Positions 7,763 through 16,556 of a DNA stretch of 37,135 nt are shown here, in pieces. The position numbers and the translations under genes are program-made. Every line of letters begins with the position of its first letter. Position 1 is the stretch's first letter. The notes under the pieces are model-generated. The model was not told the DNA's origin. It did no database searches and saw only the letters and a list, made by a program, of their open reading frames with translations. The stretch comes from an uncultured Bacillota bacterium (GTDB taxonomy: Bacteria; Bacillota_I; Bacilli_A; RFN20; CAG-826): assembly GCA_949291655.1 (NCBI GenBank), contig CASEWT010000001.1:85709-122843 (forward strand), written 5' to 3'.

Positions 7763-9646
7763 ATGGAAGCGACGATCAAGGAAAACGCCGTCCCCGAAGC
7801 GAAGCCAGAAGAGCTTCCTTTGGTTCGGCAAAAGGCGAACCTAAGGGCCGACCGACGGGAAATAAAGGGGCGGGTTTACGACCTCCAATTCGACGGCCTG
7901 AGCGAGGAGGGTTTCGAGGAAGCCAAGAAGGGCATCTACGACGAGTACGCCCAAAAGGAAGCCGCCTTCAAGGAAAACGTGGCCCGGGTCAAGGAATCGC
8001 TAGACGCGAAGAAGGCGGAAATCGCCGAAAAGACGGCCGCCTACAAGGCGCAAATCGAGGAAATCAAAGCTTCGGAAGTCAATGTGACGACCCCGGAGGA
8101 ACTCGCCAAGGCCAAGGAAACCTTCGAACGTCTCATGGCCGAGGAGAAAGGGTCCTACGAGGCCAATCTCGGGGCCATCAAGGCTGAGATTGCTTCCATC
8201 AAAGAAGAAGCCAAGAACCGGGTCAATGAACTGAAGCGGGAATACAAAGACGTCAAGAAAACCCCGATGAAGCGGGCTGAGAAGGCCAGCAAGCTCGATA
8301 CCTTGAAGTCCGAAATCTACCACGTGTCGGGCGAAGCCGACCTGAAGGCCCTCAGCAAAGAGCACGAGATGAAGGCCCTTGTCGCTTCCCACAAGGAAAA
8401 GGTCGCCCAGTACAAGAACGATTACAACCTCGTCCGGACCCGGATGAAGACGCTCATCAAGAACAAGCGGGCGGAAATGAAGAAGGAATTGGCCCCGATG
8501 AAAGCCGAGGCCGATTCGATCCGGCAGAACTACACTAACGTCGCGCCGTTCTGGTATCGCTTCGGGGTTTGGTGGAGGAATTGGGGCATTCGCTTTGCCA
8601 AGCGCCAGAAGAACGCCTTCACTTCCTGGAACGGCTTCAAGGACTGGTTCGTCCATAACGCCGTTTATATCATCGTCTTGGTTCTTGCCATCATTACGGC
8701 CTCTAGCCGTCCGAACTGGCTGAACATCTCGACGATCATCGTTATCATCAAGAACACCGCGGCTCTCCTTCCGCTCTCCCTCGGCGTCGCCGGATGTATC
8801 GTCCTAGCCGGCACCGACCTCTCGCTTGGCCGGGTTTGGGGCCTTACGGCTCTCATGTCCGGCATCCTCCTCGGCTTTGGCTCGGGCGCAGATTCCGTCC
8901 TTCCCTGGACGACCACGATGCCGTGGATTTGGATTCTCGTCGTTCTCGTCATCGTCATGGCCATCGGCGGCCTCTGCGGAGCCTTCAACGGCTTCTTCAC
9001 CGCCAAGTTCTCAATCCATCCCTTCATCGTCACCTTGGCTAGCCAGCTCATCGTCTACGGCATCATCCTCTGGCTTGGCAACACCCTTGAGTTCTCGGTT
9101 CTCTACCGTAATTCCACGATCCAGATTTCAAATGATTACCAGAATTTCGTTGCCGGCGGCTTCTACGTGAATGGCACGAAGATCGAGTGGTATGTCTTCT
9201 ACGCGATCATCCTCTGCGCCATCATGTGGTTCATCTGGAACAAGACGAAGTTCGGCAAGAGCATGTTCGCCGTCGGCTGCAACCCCGAAGCGGCTAACGT
9301 CTCGGGCATCAGCTCCTTCAAGACGATCATCCTTACCTTCACCCTCGCCGGCATCCTCTACGGCTTCGGCGGCTTCATCTACAACCCGATCAACGGCGGT
9401 GCTCAGTTAGGCACCGGCCAAGGCGGCGAGCTCGACCCAATCACGGCAGCCGTCATTGGCGGCGTCTCCTTCACCGGCGGCATCGGGAAGATCTCCGGCG
9501 TCATTCTCGGCTCGGCTCTTCTCAAGATCATCGACAGCTGTCTTCTCGCTCTCGGCGCCGAAACGGCTTACATGAACATCGTCAAGGGCGCCATCATCCT
9601 CATTGCCGTCTCCCTCGACATGAAGAAGTACGTCGTCAAGAAGTAA
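7763..9646 (+). CDS. mglC: MglC-type sugar permease with a long N-terminal coiled-coil extension
   Basis: Membrane permease of the Mgl transporter, 627 aa; the E. coli protein is about 336 aa. Residues 1 to ~295 are hydrophilic, Lys/Glu/Ala-rich and helical in character (for example KAEIAEKTAAYKAQIEEIK), with no membrane segment or signal peptide. A Trp-rich amphipathic stretch (WYRFGVWWRNWGIRF) leads into the membrane domain near residue 298. That part is typical BPD_transp_2: GVAGCIVLAGTDLSLGRVWG, NGFFTAKFSIHPFIVTLA, FAVGCNPEAANVSGI and AAVIGGVSFTGGIG. ATG 7763 has GGAGG 9 bases upstream. The extension is read in one frame without a break, so it is a true fusion. Its role is unknown; anchoring, oligomerisation or partner binding are possible. 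Confidence 0.9.
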   Translation: MEATIKENAVPEAKPEELPLVRQKANLRADRREIKGRVYDLQFDGLSEEGFEEAKKGIYDEYAQKEAAFKENVARVKESLDAKKAEIAEKTAAYKAQIEEIKASEVNVTTPEELAKAKETFERLMAEEKGSYEANLGAIKAEIASIKEEAKNRVNELKREYKDVKKTPMKRAEKASKLDTLKSEIYHVSGEADLKALSKEHEMKALVASHKEKVAQYKNDYNLVRTRMKTLIKNKRAEMKKELAPMKAEADSIRQNYTNVAPFWYRFGVWWRNWGIRFAKRQKNAFTSWNGFKDWFVHNAVYIIVLVLAIITASSRPNWLNISTIIVIIKNTAALLPLSLGVAGCIVLAGTDLSLGRVWGLTALMSGILLGFGSGADSVLPWTTTMPWIWILVVLVIVMAIGGLCGAFNGFFTAKFSIHPFIVTLASQLIVYGIILWLGNTLEFSVLYRNSTIQISNDYQNFVAGGFYVNGTKIEWYVFYAIILCAIMWFIWNKTKFGKSMFAVGCNPEAANVSGISSFKTIILTFTLAGILYGFGGFIYNPINGGAQLGTGQGGELDPITAAVIGGVSFTGGIGKISGVILGSALLKIIDSCLLALGAETAYMNIVKGAIILIAVSLDMKKYVVKK

Positions 9647-9652
9647 GCTTCA

Positions 9653-9880
9653 ATGGAGGAAAACGACAAGAAATTCGTCGTCGATTCCAAGGAAAAAGCC
9701 ACCCCCTTCGGTTCGGGATGGCTTTTCTTCAATCGGCGGCTCATGGGGAAGTTCTCAAGCCTTGGCAGTTGGATTCTTCTCTTTATCGGGGTTGCGGCCA
9801 TCGTGACGGTGGTCGTCCTCCTTCTTACGGGAACGATCGGCTCGGAGGGAGAGGTTGCAAGCTCCTTCCGGTCGTTATAG
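9653..9880 (+). CDS. small single-pass membrane protein
   Basis: 75 aa, beginning 6 bases after mglC stops. A charged N-terminus (MEENDKKFVVDSKEK) is followed by one hydrophobic segment at about residues 40-62 (WILLFIGVAAIVTVVVLLL) and a short Ser-rich tail. Codon use matches the flanking genes, which supports it as real. No Shine-Dalgarno is obvious, so translation may be coupled to mglC. I do not recognise the family. Position suggests an accessory to the transporter, but nothing in the sequence shows this. Confidence 0.65.
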   Translation: MEENDKKFVVDSKEKATPFGSGWLFFNRRLMGKFSSLGSWILLFIGVAAIVTVVVLLLTGTIGSEGEVASSFRSL

Positions 9881-9889
9881 GCTTCGTTT

Positions 9890-10219
9890 ATGGAATTTTA
9901 TTGGATTGTTCTCGCCATCGTCTTCATGACCTTTTCGGTCATCGTCCTTTCGACCCGCTACGCGGTCGAACTGAAGCACCTTTACGACGAGGACTACAAG
10001 CCTTCCTTCCACGTCAACGAGGGCGAGGTTCTCGTCTGCGGCTTCCTTCTCGGGAGTCTTGGGCTTCTCATCTCCTACCTCTCCTTCAAGGAAATCCGGA
10101 ACGAGGACTCCTTGAACGGGCGCCGCTTCCTCTGGCTTTCCATCACCTTTCTCGCTGTCCACGCCCTTCTCATCTTCCTTCTTAGCTACTTCGGGATCAT
10201 CGTTTACTCCGGATTCTGA
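9890..10219 (+). CDS. small multi-pass membrane protein
   Basis: 109 aa, with three hydrophobic segments: WIVLAIVFMTFSVIVLSTRY near the start, VLVCGFLLGSLGLLISYLSF in the middle and LWLSITFLAVHALLIFLLSYF near the end. A charged loop (KHLYDEDYKPSFHVNEGE) lies between the first two. It starts 9 bases after the preceding small gene and ends just before a terminator, making it the last gene of the mgl operon. No family recognised. Confidence 0.7.
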   Translation: MEFYWIVLAIVFMTFSVIVLSTRYAVELKHLYDEDYKPSFHVNEGEVLVCGFLLGSLGLLISYLSFKEIRNEDSLNGRRFLWLSITFLAVHALLIFLLSYFGIIVYSGF

Positions 10220-10241
10220 GCTTCCCTTTTTCGAAGCAAAG

Positions 10242-10265
10242 AAGCGGCTTTTGCGGCCGCTTTTT
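10242..10265 (+). terminator. intrinsic terminator of the mgl operon
   Basis: AAGCGGC (10242-10248), loop of 7, GCCGCTT (10256-10262), then T to 10265. Confidence 0.85.
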
Positions 10266-10328
10266 CCTTTGTCTATTTAAGAAAGCGGTTAAAAGGGAAT
10301 CCTTTTCTCCGCCTTCTTCCAGCGCTCC

Positions 10329-10334
10329 TATAAT
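10329..10334 (+). promoter_or_regulatory. promoter -10 of the 58-aa membrane protein gene
   Basis: Perfect TATAAT with no clear -35. The transcript would start near 10341, giving a short leader that contains AAAAGGGG before the ATG. Confidence 0.55.
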
Positions 10335-10362
10335 CGGTCGTCCCTAAAAGGGGATTGACGAC

Positions 10363-10539
10363 ATGACATTATCTTCGACCATCGAGTTAGGCTCGCCCTT
10401 CGAGGTTCTGCTTCCGGTTGCCCTCATCCTCATTGTCCTCACTTCCTTCCTCACTCCCCTTTTCCTGAAACTCCTCTGCCGGAACGAGCCGGTTGAGGAA
10501 GAAAAGGAACTATCGAGGGGTGAGGCCCGGCCTTCTTAA
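10363..10539 (+). CDS. 58-aa membrane protein
   Basis: Short gene with its own promoter. One long hydrophobic stretch at about residues 15-39 (VLLPVALILIVLTSFLTPLF) is followed by an acidic tail NEPVEEEKEL. The size and layout recall small accessory membrane subunits, but no family is recognisable. The case for it as real is a perfect -10 box upstream, a purine-rich ribosome site, and normal codon use for this genome. A single Cys lies at the membrane edge (LLCRNE). Confidence 0.55.
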   Translation: MTLSSTIELGSPFEVLLPVALILIVLTSFLTPLFLKLLCRNEPVEEEKELSRGEARPS

Positions 10540-10583
10540 GCGTTTTCCTTGCGCCTACCTTCCTTTTTCGGCAAATAGAAGGC

Positions 10584-10832
10584 ATGGAAGTCCAAATCCG
10601 CAAAGCGGCCATCTATATGCTCGACGGGAAGAAGGTGGCCGGCTATGTCTCGTGGTCCAGTCAGGGCGAGGCCATCTATGTCGAGCACACGTTCGTCGAT
10701 CCGGCCTATCGCGGCCAGGGGTTGGCCGCTCGCCTCATGGAAGAGACGCTCAAGAAAGCTGATGAAGAAGGCTGGAAAGTCGTTCCCGTCTGTTCCTATG
10801 CGAAAAGCTATCTCGAGAAGAAGGGGAGATGA
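10584..10832 (+). CDS. small GNAT-fold N-acetyltransferase (PF14542-like)
   Basis: 82 aa, matching the short GNAT subfamily in which only the acetyl-CoA-binding half remains. Core segment: VEHTFVDPAYRGQGLAARLMEETL, containing the RGQGLA pyrophosphate-binding loop, followed by VVPVCSYAKSYLEKK, the typical end of this family. Substrate unknown. It begins 44 bases after the 58-aa gene and ends before a terminator. No Shine-Dalgarno is visible. Confidence 0.85.
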   Translation: MEVQIRKAAIYMLDGKKVAGYVSWSSQGEAIYVEHTFVDPAYRGQGLAARLMEETLKKADEEGWKVVPVCSYAKSYLEKKGR

Positions 10833-10850
10833 AAGGCCGGGAAGAAAAAG

Positions 10851-10881
10851 AGGCGGCTTGCCTCTTCGGCAGCCGCCTTTT
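10851..10881 (+). terminator. intrinsic terminator after the GNAT gene
   Basis: AGGCGGC-TTGCC (10851-10862) pairs with GGCA-GCCGCCT (from 10868) with one bulged T, then TTT. It lies in the gap between convergent genes and may serve both. Confidence 0.75.
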
Positions 10882-10900
10882 CCGTATCACTTATGGTTCC

Positions 10901-11497
10901 CTAGGCGAGGATGAGGCGAACCTCATCGTAAATCCAGGCGTAGGTCCTTTCCGTTTCGTCGAGGATTTTCTCGGCCTTGGCCTTCTTTAAGACGAGGAAG
11001 CGGCGAAGGATGTCCCGGTCTTCCTCGGTAAGATTGCCTTTCCCTTTGGCATCGATGGCTTGGACGAGAAGGCCGCTGGTCTCGCCAAGGCCGTCCATCA
11101 AGCGGTTGGAACGGTGGCGGAAGACGATCTTTTTCCCAGCGTACTCGTATTCCCGGTTCGGGCCTGAGGAGGCGAACTTGATGGCCTCGCCTTCTCCGGC
11201 TCTAAGACCGACGGCCTCAAGGGCCATCTCTTCGGCCGGGAAGATCGACCACGAGTTCTTCATGGCGATTTTCCGGGCCAGTTCGAGAGGGTTGGCTTGG
11301 GCTAGGGCTACGTCCTCGCCTTTCCGCGGCTTGAGGTAAATGCCGCAGAGGACGGGGAGGATCAATCCCTTCTTCGAGAGGCGGGAAAGGGCTTGGCGGA
11401 CGGCTTCGTAAGAGGCGGCCTTCTTGAAATCGGAGGCCATGATCAAGCTCCCGGCGGGAACCGAGAGGATCTTTTGGTTGAGCGATTGGTGTTCCAT
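10901..11497 (-). CDS. DUF6088/AbiEi-like antitoxin-type transcriptional regulator, orphan
   Basis: 198 aa from ATG 11497. Residues 15-50 form a winged-helix segment (GSLIMASDFKKAASYEAVRQALSRLSKKGLI) followed by LPVLCGIYLKPR. This is the arrangement of type IV antitoxins of the AbiEi group, in which a YeeU-like wing domain precedes an antitoxin domain. The longer frame to 11554 is rejected because a TATAAT at 11507-11512 would fall inside it and because this ATG sits 9 bases after that box. No AbiEii nucleotidyltransferase toxin lies beside it: enolase is upstream and a terminator downstream. An inverted repeat near the promoter could be an autoregulatory site. Confidence 0.7.
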   Translation of the reverse strand: MEHQSLNQKILSVPAGSLIMASDFKKAASYEAVRQALSRLSKKGLILPVLCGIYLKPRKGEDVALAQANPLELARKIAMKNSWSIFPAEEMALEAVGLRAGEGEAIKFASSGPNREYEYAGKKIVFRHRSNRLMDGLGETSGLLVQAIDAKGKGNLTEEDRDILRRFLVLKKAKAEKILDETERTYAWIYDEVRLILA

Positions 11498-11506
11498 GTC
11501 ACACTG

Positions 11507-11552
11507 ATTATATTTATAAGGCGAAAATATTGGCAATAGTCTCTTTTGAGAC
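11507..11552 (-). promoter_or_regulatory. promoter of the AbiEi-like gene with adjacent inverted repeat
   Basis: On the minus strand, TTGCCA (11531-11536), an 18-base spacer and TATAAT (11507-11512). Just upstream of the -35 lies GTCTC-TTTT-GAGAC (11539-11552), a 5-bp inverted repeat. The start codon is 9 bases after the -10, leaving a leader of only about 2-3 bases. Confidence 0.7.
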
Positions 11553-11580
11553 AATAAAAGCCGCGGCGGTTGCCGCGGCT
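11551..11580 (-). terminator. intrinsic terminator of enolase
   Basis: Minus-strand stem AGCCGCGGC (11580-11572), loop AACC, GCCGCGGCT (11567-11559), followed by TTTATTGT. Confidence 0.92.
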
Positions 11581-11595
11581 AAGGCTTGGTTGCCT

Positions 11596-12909
<1,314 letters not shown>

Positions 12910-12920
12910 TCATTACCATT

Positions 12921-12948
12921 GCTTGCTTTGCAAGCATAAAGAATTATA
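12921..12948 (-). promoter_or_regulatory. enolase promoter -10 and leader hairpin
   Basis: Minus-strand TATAAT at 12948-12943. The message would start near 12936 and open with a perfect hairpin, GCTTGC-AAA-GCAAGC (12935-12921), upstream of the ribosome site. Such 5' stems can stabilise abundant glycolytic mRNAs; this role is inferred. Confidence 0.65.
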
Positions 12949-13063
12949 GACAAGCCCCCACACGGTTAAAAGAGCCGATAATTGATTACCGGTTGGAAGT
13001 AGCAATCCTTCCTCGAACTGGGATCATCGGCATAGCTGGCGCTTCTCCGATCACAAGGCGCGG

Positions 13064-13072
13064 TGTTAACAT
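13064..13072 (+). promoter_or_regulatory. extended -10 promoter of the polymerase-like gene
   Basis: TGTTAACAT is a TGn + TAACAT element. Nine bases separate it from ATG 13082, and no Shine-Dalgarno is present, so the message would be nearly leaderless. Confidence 0.4.
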
Positions 13073-13081
13073 TCCGTCGAA

Positions 13082-14515
13082 ATGAAACATGTGCCGTGGC
13101 TGAAGAAAGAGAATGCCCTATCGCTGGTGGGTGCTTTCCTTTCCCTTCTTTTGGCTTTTTCCTTCGGGGAAAGGCTCCTCGTCAGCGTCGTCGGGATGAT
13201 GCTCCTCGCCGTCTCCATCTTGATGTTCCTTTCCTTGGGCCGAAAGAAGAGCAAGGCGGAAAGGAAATCCTTCTGGCTCTATGCCGGTCCGCTCCTTGTC
13301 TTTTTCGCGGCTATCTCGCTCGGGGTCTTTGCCATCAATAGTTATGGCGACGCCTTTTCCGGGGTCGTTTCGGGTCTCCTTTCCCTCATGGGCCTTGCCG
13401 GTTCCTTCTTCTTCGGTCTTGCGGCCAAGGAAGAAAGCAAACTCGACCCCTGGTTCTTTGTCTATGCCGTCCTCGGCGGCCTAGCTCTTCTTGTTTTGGT
13501 TAGTTGGCTCTCGACGATGATCCTTTATGGGCCTTGGCACACCCTTATCTACCGCTGGAAGCAATACTACGTAAACGGAGTCGCCTACCCGATCGACGAG
13601 GAAGTCGTCTTCCTTCTTGGGACGGCGATGAGTCGGGTTTCGAAAGAGTACGCCGGAAGCTTCAGCACCGTCCTCGCGGCGGCCGGAGCCGGGACGATGT
13701 TCGTTGATTTCCGTAAGGAGAAGGCCAAAGGAATCTTCTTGTCTGTCATTGGCACGATCGGCCTCCTTTTCATCGTGACCGTTCCCCTTATCGAGGCCCT
13801 CGTTGTCGCGGCATTGGTCTATTTAGCTGCCCTCGGCCTTCGCTTTGCCCGTTTCAAAGAGGCGCCGCCGCGGTGGTTGAAGATTGCCTCGGTCGCGGTG
13901 ATGGGAATCGTCGTTTTGGTCGCGGCCGTCTATTTCGGGATCGTTTTGTCCAACGAGACTTCTCTATTTTCCAGCGGGATTTTGCGGAAGCTTTTCAACA
14001 ACACCCGTTGGACCAAGTGCATTAACGACATCATATCGGCTACCTTCTACCACGACGGGTCGGCGAGCTTCCTCTCGCTTCTTTTCGGGATGAATCCCTA
14101 TTATCAAAGCGGATCTTCTCTCTACTACAATTCCTCCCTTTGGTCGGGGACCGCTTGGATCAATTCCGGCCTTCAGACTTTCGAGATTGTCCCCTTCATG
14201 GAAGGCGGGCTCGTGGGCTTCCTCTCTTTCCTCGTCGTTTTCTTCTCGACCATCGTCCTTCTTTACCGCTTGCTTCACGATGAGAGGCGAAGTCCCTTTG
14301 CCGCGTGCGTGAGCATGGTCTTCCTTGCCTACTTCGTTTACATGACTTTCTTCATGGACATGACGCCGTACGTGGCCAAAGGCGATAGCCAGACCTATGT
14401 TTCGCCCTTTGGAGGAAATGCCCTCTTTGCCGTGCTTCTCCTCCTTCTAGGCCTCGGCTATCGGCCCTTGTATTTCCGGAAGGCCCTTGCGGTCGAAGGA
14501 GGGAGAAATGACTAA
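13082..14515 (+). CDS. polytopic membrane protein, O-antigen polymerase/ligase-like
   Basis: 477 aa with about 10-12 hydrophobic segments. A long, less hydrophobic segment follows roughly residue 290 (NETSLFSSGILRKLFNNTRW to SGLQTFEIVPFMEGGLVGFLSF), ending in the small-residue/Gly motif seen before a late membrane helix in Wzy polymerases and WaaL ligases. No enzyme motif is strict in this family, so the call rests on topology and on the neighbouring glycosyltransferases. Its 3' end overlaps the lipoprotein gene by 8 bases, so the two are probably translated together. Confidence 0.55.
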   Translation: MKHVPWLKKENALSLVGAFLSLLLAFSFGERLLVSVVGMMLLAVSILMFLSLGRKKSKAERKSFWLYAGPLLVFFAAISLGVFAINSYGDAFSGVVSGLLSLMGLAGSFFFGLAAKEESKLDPWFFVYAVLGGLALLVLVSWLSTMILYGPWHTLIYRWKQYYVNGVAYPIDEEVVFLLGTAMSRVSKEYAGSFSTVLAAAGAGTMFVDFRKEKAKGIFLSVIGTIGLLFIVTVPLIEALVVAALVYLAALGLRFARFKEAPPRWLKIASVAVMGIVVLVAAVYFGIVLSNETSLFSSGILRKLFNNTRWTKCINDIISATFYHDGSASFLSLLFGMNPYYQSGSSLYYNSSLWSGTAWINSGLQTFEIVPFMEGGLVGFLSFLVVFFSTIVLLYRLLHDERRSPFAACVSMVFLAYFVYMTFFMDMTPYVAKGDSQTYVSPFGGNALFAVLLLLLGLGYRPLYFRKALAVEGGRND

Positions 14516-15500
14516 GAAAACCCTTTGGCTCGTGCCCTTGGCCGGCCTTGCCCTCGGCGGGTGTTCCTACGTCCAGGGACTCATGGACCCCTCGATCAAC
14601 GTGAATGCCGATTTCACGGCCTTTTACTACGTGGGCTACCACGATTTCAAAGAGCGTCCGATTACCGAGACGGTCCTCCAGCCCCTTACCGAAGACAATC
14701 CGACGGATGGCTTCTTCAACGGGGGAGGCACTTCCCTTCAGGGCGACGGAGCTCTCTCTTTCGATCCGGCTCAGCCGGTTCGGGGGAATCCCTCCGGGAG
14801 CGGCCCCCTTTCGCCCGACGCCTCCCTTCCGGTCCATCTTGGGCTTAAAGATGCCGGTTATGACGACATGCTCTCCTATCAGGGAGAAACGCTTACGACG
14901 ACTTTGGCCGGGAACTGGGTCCTGACCTTGGAAGGGCGGGACCTTAGTCCCTACATCGGGCACGATTTTGGGAAGACGAAGTGCCTCGCGACAGTGGATT
15001 CGGCCTTTTCCTTAGGCTATCTCTCCAAACTATACAACGGGCAGATGTATTGCTACGGGACGCACTCCTTGGCCTTCGTCTCCATCGATGAAGAGGGCTT
15101 TTCGACTAGGCTCCCTAAGACGCTGGTCGATAGTTCCTATTTCCTCGTTTCCTTCCGCGGCGGAAGCAACGACGATTCCAATTCCGGCGACACGACCCCG
15201 CGGCTTGTCCAAATCGATCTTCTGGTCGATTTCTACTATGATGACGGAACCTCAAACACCTATCGTTTGGCCGATACCTATGTCAATACCGATAACGGCG
15301 GCGAGGCCGTTTCCTTCACCGGTTTTAGCCTCGAAGACACAAGAAAGGAAGGACTCATCGGCTACGGCCTTTCCTACGCGAATTACCGCGACCCCCTTGC
15401 CGAAGAGGAAAACATCTCGGCGGTGGCCGACGAGGAAAGCGAGTATCACTTCGGGCTTCTTCTTTACGAGGTAATGTTCGTCGATTCTACTTGGCGTTAG
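14508..15500 (+). CDS. predicted lipoprotein of unknown function
   Basis: 330 aa. The signal peptide MTKKTLWLVPLAGLALGGCS ends in a lipobox with Cys19. The mature part is acidic and rich in Asp, Gly, Ser and Tyr, with no internal membrane segment, as in surface-exposed proteins. GAAGGAGGG stands just before ATG 14508; an earlier in-frame ATG at 14487 would put charged residues ahead of the signal and lacks a ribosome site. Coupled to the polymerase-like gene. The last 14 bases overlap the convergent TupA-like gene. Family not recognised. Confidence 0.8.
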   Translation: MTKKTLWLVPLAGLALGGCSYVQGLMDPSINVNADFTAFYYVGYHDFKERPITETVLQPLTEDNPTDGFFNGGGTSLQGDGALSFDPAQPVRGNPSGSGPLSPDASLPVHLGLKDAGYDDMLSYQGETLTTTLAGNWVLTLEGRDLSPYIGHDFGKTKCLATVDSAFSLGYLSKLYNGQMYCYGTHSLAFVSIDEEGFSTRLPKTLVDSSYFLVSFRGGSNDDSNSGDTTPRLVQIDLLVDFYYDDGTSNTYRLADTYVNTDNGGEAVSFTGFSLEDTRKEGLIGYGLSYANYRDPLAEEENISAVADEESEYHFGLLLYEVMFVDSTWR

Positions 15501-16392
15501 GGAGAGTTAGCCACCGGCCTTGGATGAAGTCGGCCTCGTCGCCGTCGAAGACGAGGGTCCCCTTGGCCGGGGTGAAGGTCATTTCGGAAAAATAGATGTG
15601 CCCGTCAATCGAGTAGAAGTCGACGCGGACAAAAGGGAACGGGGCGGCTAGTTTTTCGGCGACGAGGACCATCTCGTCGAAGTTGGCCGGTTTCTCGGGC
15701 GGGACATCCCCTTTCTTCCAGCCGTTGAACTGCGAGGGATCGAAGGGTGTCCAGTCGATATACAGTTGGTCGTAGCGGATGTCTTTCCCCCGTCCCCGGA
15801 CGACGTAGAGGTTTTTGGCCTTGCCGTTGAAGACATGGATTTTGTACTCGGTCGGGAGATGGCCGTTTTCTTCAAGCAACGGCTCGGCAACGATCATCCT
15901 GGGTATCGGAGAATAGTGGGGCTCGACCGTCAATTTCCCGTAATCAGTCTTGAGCCATTTCGTGAATTTCGCCCGCAAATCCGCGATATCTATCTTTGAT
16001 TTGTCCTCGATAATGGCATTGAATCCCGAAGCGTGATTACATTTGAGGACGAAAGAAGACGGGAGTTTCCCGAAGTCGATCGCATCAAAGGACGGGTAGG
16101 AACCAAGTAAGGGTATGAGGAGGCTTTCATAGCCTTGTTGCTTTAGGTAATCGCGGGCCCCGAGGCGGGAGGCCAGGCGGCTGACCTCGGGATTGCGGGG
16201 ATACTCATAAAGGCGAAGGTGTTGAAGCTTCTCGGTGTAACGGACGGGATTTTGCAAATTGAGTTTCCGGTGCGTCAGATATCGGTATTGGAGCTTGACG
16301 TAAAGAACGGGCGAAAAGCGCTTGACGAGGCCGCGGAAAGGGGTGACGAGCATGCGCTTGAAGCGGTTTTCGTGGAGGGCAGGCTTAAGCAT
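15487..16392 (-). CDS. TupA-like ATP-grasp protein of surface polysaccharide synthesis
   Basis: 301 aa. Matches the TupA-like ATP-grasp family found in polysaccharide clusters: FVLKCNHASGFNAII (nucleotide-binding Lys region), TEYKIHVFNGKAKNLYVVRG, and VRVDFYSIDGHIYFSEMTF with acidic metal ligands. The reaction is probably ligation of an amino acid or similar group to a cell-surface glycan; the substrate is unknown. I use ATG 16392, not 16410: TATAAT (16405-16400 on the minus strand) overlaps the first codons of the longer form and lies exactly 7 bases before this ATG. The stop overlaps the convergent lipoprotein gene. Confidence 0.82.
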   Translation of the reverse strand: MLKPALHENRFKRMLVTPFRGLVKRFSPVLYVKLQYRYLTHRKLNLQNPVRYTEKLQHLRLYEYPRNPEVSRLASRLGARDYLKQQGYESLLIPLLGSYPSFDAIDFGKLPSSFVLKCNHASGFNAIIEDKSKIDIADLRAKFTKWLKTDYGKLTVEPHYSPIPRMIVAEPLLEENGHLPTEYKIHVFNGKAKNLYVVRGRGKDIRYDQLYIDWTPFDPSQFNGWKKGDVPPEKPANFDEMVLVAEKLAAPFPFVRVDFYSIDGHIYFSEMTFTPAKGTLVFDGDEADFIQGRWLTLPNAK

Positions 16393-16399
16393 CGAGGAA

Positions 16400-16405
16400 A
16401 TTATA
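16400..16405 (-). promoter_or_regulatory. -10 box of the TupA-like gene, leaderless arrangement
   Basis: Perfect TATAAT on the minus strand, then 7 bases and ATG. Transcription would start at or beside the start codon. Confidence 0.6.
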
Positions 16406-16538
16406 GCCATTGAGTTCCCCTTTGGGCGAAGAGGAGGCGGCCACGGGAATATGAAACATGGCCGTTTGGGAGGAAAGGTTTCCTGCTGAAATATCTTGTT
16501 TTTCCTTCCTTCTTTTGGGACATCGGACGCCTTGGTTA

Positions 16539-16547
16539 TGAGATAAT
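16539..16547 (+). promoter_or_regulatory. extended -10 promoter of the WbuB-like glycosyltransferase
   Basis: TGAGATAAT (TGn + GATAAT) is followed after 9 bases by ATG 16557, with no Shine-Dalgarno between. Confidence 0.55.
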
Positions 16548-16556
16548 CCTTTGCAG

